A stretch of DNA of 64,000 bases from JANNPJ01 sp965200525 (lineage in GTDB: Bacteria > Actinomycetota > Actinomycetes > Actinomycetales > Kineosporiaceae): positions 2,046,001-2,110,000 of the forward strand of contig OZ241368.1 in NCBI GenBank assembly GCA_965200525.1, given 5' to 3'. The notes under the pieces are model-generated. The model was not told the DNA's origin and did not search any database. It saw only the letters and a program-made list of their open reading frames with translations. The position numbers and the translations under genes are program-made. This document shows, piece by piece, positions 16,326-26,200 of this stretch. Numbering within the stretch: the stretch's first letter is position 1; each line of letters begins with the position of its first letter.

Positions 16326-17711
16326 GTGAGTATTTAGGTGGCTGGTCTGGGACTGGCTGGCAGGATGGTGATGGTCGTGCCGTTCCGGGTGTGACTCTCG
16401 AAGCTATTGGCCCGCTTCGGCGGTGTCTTCCCGTTGAATTTTCCACTCGGATCGGCGCGGCCGGCACCGTCCGGCCCACTTCGGTGACCTCATCAGGAGA
16501 CTGCCCGACCCCGCGGGTTGTGGCCCATCACAGATTTGCCCCGTCGTGACCTCTTCCCGGACCGGTACCGGCCGCTTGGCGACCGTGCTCATGCCCGTCT
16601 CGAGGAAGGAACACCGATCACCATGGCCATCGTCGCGCACTCCCACCGATTCGTCATCGGCGTGGATACCCACGCCCGCAACCACGCCATCTCAATCTTG
16701 GTCTGCCCACACGGCGAGATGCTGGACGAGGGCCAGTTCCCCGCCACAGCTGCAGGCTTGGCCCGCGCCGTCTCCTGGGTCGGGCGCCGCGCCGGCGGCG
16801 ATCTCGATGCACTGTGGGTGATCGAGGGCATCGGCACCTACGGCGCCCGCCTGGCCCATATCGCTGCCGAAGCCGGCTACCAGGTCATCGAGGCACCCAG
16901 AATGAGCGCGCGTGCCAAGCGGGGCATCGGCAAGTCCGACCCGCTGGATGCCCGCCGCATCGCTGCTGCCGCGCTCCCACTCGATGTCGCTCAGCTGCGC
17001 CGTCCACGAGCTGACGACGGTGTCCCCGCGGCCGTCCGGGTGCTTCTCGCCTCTCGTGATCACATGAGCAACGAATGCACCGCCACGATCAACGCCCTCA
17101 CTGCCTTGCTACGCGTGAGTGATCTCGGCATCGACGCGCCGCCCGCTCACCGCCGGGCAGATCACCACCGTCGCTGCCTGGCGCACCCGCCACGAGGATC
17201 TCGCCTTCCTCCACCGCCCGACGGGAGGCCACCCGACTGGCCAAGCGCGTCGCCACGCTCGACGAAGAACTCAAAGAGGTCACCAAGCGCATCACCGACC
17301 TCCTGCGCCGCAGCCCCGCCGCTGCGCTGCTCGAACAACCCGGCGTCGGCCCCGTCACCGTAGCCGTAGCCCTCACGGCGTGGTCCCACCTGGGGCGCAT
17401 CCGGTCCGAGGCTGCATTCGCGAGCCTCGCCGGCGTCAACCCCATCCCCGCCTCATCAGGCAACACCGTTCGCCACCGGATCAACCGCAGCGGCGACCGT
17501 CGCCTCAACCGCGCCCTGCACATGGCCGTCGTCACCCGCATGCGCATGAACCCACGCAGCCGCGCCTACGTCAAACGCCGCACCGCAGAAGGGCGCACCT
17601 TGCGGGAGATCCGCGGCTGCCTCAAGCGCTACCTCGCCCGTGACATCTACCGGCGCCTCAACTCCACCGCCGCACTCACCCCAACCCCAGCTTGACACAC
17701 ATACGAGATTC
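16326..17711 (+). mobile_element. IS110-family insertion inside the ISL3 transposase remnant
   Basis: The ISL3 coding sequence stops at codons for TEAI (about 16325) and resumes with NGRLEHLR (about 17712), so the inserted piece is about 1.39 kb. There are no terminal inverted repeats or target duplications in sight, as expected for IS110 elements. Ends are uncertain by a few bases because a C (or ATC/ATTC) is shared. Confidence 0.75.
16623..17695 (+). pseudogene. IS110-family DEDD transposase with two frameshifts
   Basis: The N-terminal DEDD (RuvC-like) domain is clear: FVIGVDTHARNHAISI, WVIEGIGTYGARLA, and KSDPLDARRIA. The C-terminal domain shows LLEQPGVGPVTVAVAL, FASLAGVNPIPASSG with the catalytic serine region, and HRINRSGDRRLNRALH. 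To read the whole protein, the frame must change near 17135 and again near 17210, so either the gene is broken or the assembly has two base errors here. The ATG at 16623 gives the normal N-terminus. Confidence 0.8.
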
Positions 17712-17812
17712 AACGGACGCCTGGAACACCTACGCGGATGAGCCCTCGGGTTCCGCAACCTCACCAACTACATCGCCAGATCACTCCTGGAAAGCGGCGG
17801 ATTCAGACCCCA
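17712..17812 (+). pseudogene. ISL3-family transposase remnant, right part
   Basis: Translates (one frameshift) to NGRLEHLR then LGFRNLTNYIARSLLESGG, the conserved C-terminus of ISL3 transposases, and ends at a stop near 17829. It is the continuation of the remnant that ends at 16325. Confidence 0.8.
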
Positions 17813-18129
17813 ACTACACCCTGGATTGTGAAGAGCCATTTAAATGCCACGCATTAGACGCCCGGTCGCATTTAGCAATGAATTGTGGTTGATGAACGCG
17901 GGTTAGGCAGAGAGAATCTTAATTGCCTTCCAATAGCCAATCCAGGCTTTGCCTGAGGCTACCTTTTCATGGTCATGGCCAGGAGGTGCGGGAGTGGGTG
18001 GATGCTAAGATACGACCGGTGGGCAAGGAACGCTTTGGAGGCCCCTGGCATGCGCACATGCAAGCGCAACGTCGAATCGTTTGTCGTATCCTGGTGCCAT
18101 CAGAGGTTCGGACCGAACAGGAGAACTGG
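17813..18129. other. Intergenic, AT-richer stretch
   Basis: No gene supported. GC drops compared with the flanks. It contains the ribosome binding site (GGAG) of the membrane protein that starts at 18130. Confidence 0.45.
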
Positions 18130-18642
18130 ATGCCGAAGCGGGACGACCTAATGTTTGGAGAGGTTGATCGACAGTTGGAGGAAGTGCGCGAGCAGGCGAA
18201 CGCCCTCGCTACCCGGTCCGTGATCGTCGTGACGGCAGTGGCCGTTGCGGCTGCAGCGTTGTCCTCGCGGATCCAGCGCGAATCGGCCGACTACTCGTCC
18301 GCTCTTTGGCCCCTCGGAGTGGCTCTCTTGGCGGCAATGGTCTCGATCTTGCCCAACCTGAAAGTCGGACCGACCAACGCCGCCCTGTCAGGTTGGCAGG
18401 CGGCGAGCTCAGCTCAGACCGTCACGCAGATCTATTTGGCGAAGCTCGGTGTCCTTGAAGCGAACAAGCAGAGGCTCGCGATCATGACTTGCGCATTCTA
18501 TGTGGCACTCATTGCCGCTCTTGTGGCCCATGGTAATGGCGTTAATCCTTGCCGGCGGACACGGGAAGGCTTAGATGGTGATCTGGGTATGGCTGCGCAA
18601 AACAACAAGGCCAAAGCCGGTTGCCATCGACTGGTCGGATGA
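18130..18642 (+). CDS. Small membrane protein with 2-3 predicted TM helices
   Basis: Unrecognised 170-residue protein. I start it at the ATG at 18130, with GGAG 6 nt upstream, not at the far 5' end of the frame. An amphipathic N-terminal helix (FGEVDRQLEEVREQANALA) leads into a TM segment (VIVVTAVAVAAAALSS), a second one (ALWPLGVALLAAMVSIL), a soluble helix, and a third (FYVALIAALVA). This plan of helix plus TM hairpin plus helix resembles SLATT-like or other small pore-forming effectors of bacterial conflict systems, but no motif proves it. Its end overlaps the next gene by 68 bp. Confidence 0.6.
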   Translation: MPKRDDLMFGEVDRQLEEVREQANALATRSVIVVTAVAVAAAALSSRIQRESADYSSALWPLGVALLAAMVSILPNLKVGPTNAALSGWQAASSAQTVTQIYLAKLGVLEANKQRLAIMTCAFYVALIAALVAHGNGVNPCRRTREGLDGDLGMAAQNNKAKAGCHRLVG

Positions 18643-19240
18643 AGAGTGGGAATCAGGCGTTGATCTTGCTGCGGCGATATACGACGGCCCGATTGATTGG
18701 GTTAAGATTCGCGAATCGATGGGCGGGGGGCTATCCCCCACGTCTCTGCTCGGCGTGTCCAATGCCATGCTGGATCGCGCCACCTCAAAAATTCACCGTC
18801 TCGTCGCCGACGGGTATGAAATAAGGACGGCGGGAGACTCGAATCCCGAGCTTGATCCCCAAAGGGAAGAGTCATGGGCTAAAAGCGAAGACTCGGCACG
18901 TAGCCTGCAGGAATCGGTCGATCAGCGACGCTGGCGTCTTTCGCTTCGCAGGCCTTCTCGGAGGATTGTAATTGGCCTCTCGGCAGGCTTGCTATTCACG
19001 GTTTGCGTGGGCCTTAGTTCAGTTGAAATAATTCGAGCTTCGGGTAGTGCGAGTCCGCCGTCACACAAGACGTCATTTCTGTTCATTTTAGCGGTTGCGG
19101 TTCTTCTTGGGGTGGTGTTCAATCTCCTAAATGATCATCAACCAACTGTAGTCGTTGTGCAGAGGCCGCGGGGGACCTTCATATTTGTCTGTTTATTTTT
19201 CCTTGTTTTCCTGGTTACTACCTTGCTTTTCGTACTTTAA
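18575..19240 (+). CDS. Membrane protein with N-terminal soluble domain, partner of the preceding gene
   Basis: Unrecognised 221-residue protein. The first 120 residues are soluble and charged; WSDEEWESGVDLAAAIYDG and SNAMLDRATSKIHRLVADG suggest a small helical domain. Three hydrophobic segments follow: RIVIGLSAGLLFTVCVGL, FLFILAVAVLLGVVFNLL and FIFVCLFFLVFLVTTLLFVL at the very C-terminus. GAAGG lies 5 nt before the ATG, and the long overlap with the upstream gene suggests co-translation. The low GC of the 3' half hints at foreign origin. Function unknown. Confidence 0.6.
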   Translation: MVIWVWLRKTTRPKPVAIDWSDEEWESGVDLAAAIYDGPIDWVKIRESMGGGLSPTSLLGVSNAMLDRATSKIHRLVADGYEIRTAGDSNPELDPQREESWAKSEDSARSLQESVDQRRWRLSLRRPSRRIVIGLSAGLLFTVCVGLSSVEIIRASGSASPPSHKTSFLFILAVAVLLGVVFNLLNDHQPTVVVVQRPRGTFIFVCLFFLVFLVTTLLFVL

Positions 19241-19810
19241 TATTCGCATGCGTGCTCAGGATTCCCCCGGGTTGCCTCCGAGTCGACCACGGCAGGGCCG
19301 GTCAGATGTCTGTGTAGGAGAGCGTTCTTCTGAGAAGCATGCAGATGACCCATGATCAACGATCCGTAAAACCAGAACAAGGTGTGGTTTCGCCGGTTGG
19401 TGGCGGTGAACGCGATGGTGGCTGCAGACCTCGTGGATGACCTGATGGAGGAGGTCAATGGTGGTGGCCGGCGTGGACTGACGAGGACGCGTTCCTGCCC
19501 GCGCTGATCAAGGCGGTGCCGGAGTGGAGACTGCCCGGCAGGTGCTCGATCTCATCAGCTACGGCGACCTGGCCATGCGGGGCTCAGCGAACGCCTTCTC
19601 CGGAGCATGCAGTCCCAATATCCTCAATTCGGCATGTCCGGACGTTGCGCGCGGCTCAGCCATCTATGACGGGCCCTGCTGCGGGGTGCGTTGTCGACGG
19701 TAGGATTCACGCCTAGCAGACGCGACCGCGTGGGACGGCCCATCTACGGGACGTGGGCCACGCCCTGCCTCACGATCCACCGGCCTTGGAACACTGGTTT
19801 CTGCTGCCAG
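19241..19810. other. Gene-free stretch with possible IS256 transposase scrap
   Basis: No intact gene. On the plus strand, around 19440-19550, the translation reads LMEEVNGGGRRGL and, after a shift, DAFLPALIKAVPE, which resembles the N-terminus of IS256-type transposases (GFLPELIKAVLE). This is a weak match to a decayed element. Confidence 0.35.
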
Positions 19811-20060
19811 ATAGCGAGCCAGAACGTGCAGGTAATGACAGAAGTGGGTGGACCGGGTGGCATTCATCGACACTGCGTCACATTGCATGTCACCAAATTA
19901 GTATCAGATAGCATCAAAAGGGACGAAAGGTGACCATGTGGGAGTCCGCAGATCGTCTGAGGGTCGAACTCCAACATCCGAATCAAACTCGGTAGGTGTC
20001 CCCCACTCCACCAGCGCGATCAAGACCTACGGCGGCCTCTGAGAGCGACAAGATCCTATC
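19811..20060 (+). repeat. Dispersed degenerate repeat, copy A (just before rhs1)
   Basis: Core at 19835-19881 (TGACAGAAGTGGGTGGACCG and on). Similarity to copy D at 59800 extends for about 180 bp, including CAAAAGGGACGAAAGGTGAC versus CTAAAAGGGATACCAGGTCA and a shared CCCACTCCACCAGCGC. Its 3' part also resembles copy C (GACAAG..CTATCC..GCCCACCGGCG). Confidence 0.8.
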
Positions 20061-20285
20061 CGAATGCCCACCGGCGCAACAAGCGCGGCCAGTTCACGAG
20101 CGCGCGCACTGAGAACGTCTCGGGGTCAGAACTGCGGCCTTCAGGGCCAGACCTGCATAGGCTGCGGAGGTTACTCCGACAGGGCGTACTTCGGCCTCTC
20201 AGTTAATTCTCAGCACACGTGTGATTCATCCTCAGGGGTGGGCCGTCGGCAGTTGTCGGCGGTGTTTCGCTGTCAGGGAGTGATT

Positions 20286-23200
20286 GTGCGTCGAGGGTCG
20301 TTGCATGCGAGCCGCCGGAGTCGACCCTTGGGGGCCGGCGGTTTCGAACGCCTCGGCAGAATGCCTCGGGTACTGATCGCTGTTCTCGCAGCGCTGGCGG
20401 TTCTCGCTGCTGAGCTCGTGGCGGTGTCGACTTCGGCCTACGCGGTAAGTGTTCCGGGCGCTCCGACGGCCTTGGCCGGGGCGGCCGGTAACGCGCAGGT
20501 GGCTCTGACGTGGACGGCTCCGGCGAGCAACGGCGGGGCCGCGATCACGGATTACGTGGTTCAGTTCAAGCTCAGTGCCGGGAGTTCGTGGACCACGTTC
20601 GCTGACGGGACGTCCACAGCCCCGTCGGCGACGGTGACGGGCCTCACGAACGCCAGCGCCTACTCGTTCCAGGTGGCTGCGACCAATTCTGCTGGCACAG
20701 GAACGTTTTCGACGGCAGCGGCGGCGACGCCGCACACGATGGCGCCAGGGGCACCGGGTTCCCTGGTGGCGACCTCCGGGAACGCTCAGGTGGGGTTGAC
20801 GTGGGCAGCTCCGACCAGCACGGGCGGTGCGTCGATCACGGACTATCAGGTGCAGTTCAAGCTCACATCGGGCAGCACCTGGACCACCTTCAGCGACGGG
20901 GTGTCCACGAGCACCTCGGGCACCATCACTGGGCTGAGCAACGGCTCTAGCTATGACACCCGAGTCGCTGCGATCAATTCGGTCGGAACCGGGACCTACT
21001 CCTCGACGGCGACTGCGACTGCGCACGTCATGGTCGCCGGGGCACCGACGGGATTGAACGCCACCGCCGGCAACACGCAACTGGGACTGACGTGGACGGC
21101 GCCGGCCAGTAATGGTGGTGCGGCGATCACCGACTATCAGGTGCAGTTCAAGCTCACATCCGGCAGCACCTGGACAACTTTCACCGATGGGGTGTCAACG
21201 GGCACATCGGCGACGGTGACGGGACTAGTGAACGGGTCCAGCTACGACGCCCGGGTCGCGGCCATCAATTCAGCCGGCACCGGTGGATACTCAGGCACGG
21301 CGACGACCACGCCTCGGACGGTTCCCGGGACGCCGACCGCTTTGACCGCTACTGGGACCAACGGCCGCTTAGGCCTGACGTGGACGGCACCGGCCAGCAC
21401 GGGCGGGGCCGCGATCAGCGACTACCAGGTGCAGTACAAGCTGACGTCGGGCAGCACCTGGACGACCTTCGCCGATGCCGTCTCGGCGGTGACCAGCGCC
21501 GACATCACGGGCCTGAGCAACGGGTCCAGCTATGACGTCCGGGTCGCCGCGATCAACGCGGCCGGCACCGGTGCCACATCCGCGACCGCGACCGCGATCC
21601 CCCACATTGTCATTGCGCAGCCGCCGGCCTGGTCGACGACCGTGTCCATGTCCCCGGCGACGGTGTCCAGTTTCGCTGGATCAGGGTCGGGTTCCAGCGG
21701 GGCCACGGACGGCACCGGGTCGGCGGCCACGTTCGAGTACTCCCAGGGCATGCACATCGTCGGTGGGTTCGGGTACGTCACTGACAACGGACGCCTGCGC
21801 AAGATCAACCTGTCCACCGGGGCAGTGACCACCCTGATCGCCAAGATCAGTAACTCGTGCGCCGACTCCACGAACCCGGCCCCGGGCATCGGCACGACCG
21901 ACGAGCTCAGCGACGACGGAACGTACTTGTACTGGCTCGACACCTGCTCGGCTTCGCGCACCTCGTTGCGGCAGATGGAACTGAATTCTGGGGTGGTCTC
22001 CACCATCGCCGTCCTCCCGCCCTCCTACATGCCGTTGAACCTGGCCTCTCTGACCGTGGGACCGGGTGGAACTGTGTACGTGGGGTTCAACAACGAAATC
22101 GACCGGGTCAACACCACAACGGGTGCGTTCACCACGATGGTGACCTTGCCGATCCCCACCGGCATGAGCACGGTCGTGGTCCGGGCCTTGGCCGCCGACA
22201 GCACCAAGCTGTGGGCCACCGAATCGGGTGACTGCACGAGCGTCACCGGTACCTGCACCGCCGTGGTCTCACTCAACCCGACGACCTGGGCGAGCACCCA
22301 GCTGCCCGGCACCCTCCACCTGGAAACCGCTCCGGGTGCCGTGTATTCGAACGCGCAACTGGTGTCGGCCGGGGACTACCTGTACACCCAGGCCGGCGTC
22401 GGTGAACAGGTCATGCGCCTGACGAAGGCCAGCGGGGCGTGGGTGGACGTGGCTGGATCCACCCAATCCGGCTACCAGGACGGCACCGGCTCGCAGGCCT
22501 GGCTTTCCACCGTCGGCGGGATCGACACCGACGGCGTCGCCTTGTGGATCAACGACACTTACAACTTCCGGATCCGCAAACTCGTGCCCGGCACCGCACT
22601 GAGCACCACCCAGCCCAGCCGGTACTCCACCACGCTCACCATCGGCCCCGGCCAGGTCAGCACCCTGGCCGGCTCCGGATCCGGGTCCAGCGGCGCCACC
22701 GACGGAACCGGCTCAGCCGCCACGTTCGAGTACTCCCAAGGCATGCACGTCGTCGGCGGGTTCGGGTACGTCACCGACAACCGGCGCCTGCGTAAGATCA
22801 ACCTCGCCACCGGGGCCGTCAGCACCGTCATCGCCCAGACCGGATCGAACTGCGCCGACTCCGACAACATCGGCAACGCTAAGGTCGGCGCCGCCAGCGA
22901 TGAACTGGCCGACGACGGCACCTACCTGTACTGGCTAGACACCTGCGCCACATCCCGGACGTCACTGCGGCGAATGGACCTGAGCACCGGCGCGGTATCC
23001 ACCATCGGCCTGCTGCCGCCGCCCTACCTCCCGGTGACCTACGCATCCCTGGCGGTCGGCCCCGGCGGTATCTTGTATGTCGCCTACCAGAACGAGATCG
23101 ACCGAGTCGACACCGTCAACGGCACTTTCACCACCGCAGTCACGCTGTCCACCCCCTCGGAGATGTCGAGCATGAGCGTGCGCCAGCTCACCGCCGACAG

Positions 23201-26200
23201 CACCCGCCTGTGGGCCACGATCGCCGGGCCCTGCACCGTCGGCACCGCCACCTGCACCGCCCTCATCTCCATCGACCCCACCACCGCCACCGTGGCAACC
23301 TTGCAGACCGCTGTCCCCGACACCAGCCTGCACAACGAAGGCCCCCTGGTCAGCGCCGGCAACTACCTCTACGGCGAAATCCGCGGCCAGTTCCAGCGGT
23401 ACAACCCGGCCACCAACACCACCGTCCTGGACGGATTCACCGGCATCGGCCGCTGGAACAAGATCACCAGCGAGCTTACAACGGTTACCGACCCCGCCGG
23501 TGGGCTCCTGGGCGCTGACGGGCACCAGCTCGACTTCTCCGCCCTCGACGTCTCCGGCTCCTCCCTATACCTGAACTCCCTCTACTCGTACAAGATTTAC
23601 GAGGTCAAGTACGCGCCCCCGCTGCCACCCAGCACGGTCGGCGGCAGCAACCCCAGCGCGATATCCGACCCGCAACGCTGCACCTGCCACCCGGTCGACC
23701 TCGACTCCGGTGCCCAGTTCGACGCCACCACCGACCTGCAGATTCCCGGCCGCGGCGTGCCGTTGAGTTTCACCCGCACCTACGACACCCGCACCGCCAC
23801 CACCGCCGGCCGGTTGGGCTACGGGTGGCACGACTCCTACGACTGGCACCTCAGCGTCGACACGACGACGGGCACACAGACGTCCGGGAACGTGACCATC
23901 CGCCAGGACAACGGATCCGAGAGCACCTTCTACCCGCCCGTCAGCGACGGCACCACCACCCCTGGCTACCGGCCCGCCGCCGGGATCCTCAGCGACCTGG
24001 TCCACAACAGCGACAACACCTGGACCTACACCGTCCGCCAGACCCTGCGCTACACGTTCGACGCCCAAGGCCGCCTCACCGGTATCCGCGACCTGAACGG
24101 GTACCTCACCGCCCTGACCTACGACGGCAACGGCAACCTGTCCACCGTCACCGAGCAGGCCGGGCGGACCCTCACCTTCGGATTCGACACCAGCAACCGG
24201 ATCCACACCATCACCGACCCCATGTCCCGGGTCCTGACCTACACGTACGACACCAACGGCGACCTGACCCAGGTCACCAACCTCGCCGGCGGCCACTGGG
24301 ACATGACCTACGCCGCTCACCTCCTGACCGTGATGAGCGACCCCCGCACCAACACGGTCAACACGACCTACACCGGGACCAAGGTCACCCAGCAGTCCGA
24401 CCTGCGCGGCAAAACCACCCTCTTCGACTACGGAACGATGGGATCCGACGGTTCCCACACCACCACCGTCACCCGCCCCACAGGCGCTATCGACACATAC
24501 AGCTACGTCCGCGGGCAGGCCCTCAGCGAGACCAAGGGCGTCGGCACCCCCGAAGCCTCCACGACCTCATACACGTACGACCCGACCACCAACGCGGTCG
24601 CCTCCATCACCAACAACGACCAGAAGACCACCACTTACACGTACGACTCTCGCGGGAACCAGCTGACCAGTCTTGACCCGCTGAACCGCGCGACCTCCGC
24701 CACGTACAACGGTTTCGACGAGCCGCTCACCCAGACCGACGCCTCCAACGTCGTCACCACCATGACCTACGACGGAGCCGGCCGGCTCAAGACCATCTCG
24801 CGGCCCCTGCTGGGAACCACCCCGCTTCAGACGATGACCACGACGTACACCTACGGCGACTCGACCCACCCCGGTGATCTCACCGCCGTCCAGGACGCCA
24901 ACCTGAAGACATCCCAGTTCGCCTACGACACATACGGCAACCAGACGTCCGTCACCGACGCCACCGCCCGCAAGACCACCAGCACGTACAACGTGCTCGG
25001 CTGGAAAACCGCGACCGTCTCCCCCGAAGGCAACAAGGCCGGCGGGACACCGACCGCGCACACCACTAGCTACACCAACTTCACCGGCGCCGGGCAACCC
25101 CAAACCGTCACCGACGCCCTCCTGCACCCGGTCACCTACGGGTACGACAACAACGGCAACATCACCGACGTCACCGACACCCCCGACTCCGGTACCCGCC
25201 ACACCGTCACCACTTACAACCCCGACAACATGGCCACTCAGGTCAGCATCAACGGCGTCATGATCTCCACCACCGCCTATGACGACGACGGCAACGTCCA
25301 CATCACCGGCGACGGCCGCGCCCAGCTGACCACGTACGACCGCGACGCCCTTGGCCGCGTCCGTCTGGTCACCGACCCCCTCACTCACACCACCACCTAC
25401 GGGTACAACACCGCCGGCGACCAGACCACCGTCAAAGACGGCGAACTCAACACCATCACCACCTCGCTGTTCGACGCCGACCACGAAGTCACCCGGACCA
25501 CCGACTCCGAAAACCGTGTCACCTCCTACGGCTACGACGCCCTCGGCCACCTGATCACGGTCATCCCGGGCCCGGTCGACAACACCACCGACCGGGTCAC
25601 CAAAACCACCTACGACTCCCTCGGCCGGCGCACCAAAACCGAACAAGGCACCACCGCCCAGATGGCCGCCAGTGCCCTGTCGACCGTGTCGGCCTGGACC
25701 TACGACGCCGTCGGGAACGTCCTGACCTCCACCGACGGCGCCAACGCCACCACCACCTACACCCGCGACGACGCCGGACGCACCTACACCATCCAAGACC
25801 CGCTCCTACGCGTCACCACCCTGGACTACGACCAGGACGGCAACCAGACCACCACCACCCGCCCCGGCACCATCATCACCACCAGCGCCTACGACGCCGA
25901 CGGACAACTCACCGGCATCGACCACCCCGCCGGCACCCCGGACGTCGGCTACGCCTACGACGCCGCCGGCCTGCGTAAAAGCATGATCGACGGGACCGGC
26001 ACCACCACCTACACCTACAACCCCCGAGGCCAGGTCCTCACCAGCACCAAGGGGACCACCAGCATCGGCTACGGATACGACGCCGCCGGTCGTCAAACGT
26101 CCGTCACCTACCCGGGCAACCACACCGTGACCCGCGGCTATGACGACGCCGACCGCCTGCACACCGTCACCGACTGGGCCTCCCGGATCACCACCTACGA

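Noticed and set aside
15742..16479. 245-codon minus-strand frame
   Set aside because: It is antisense to the readable ISL3 transposase remnant and crosses the IS110 junction.
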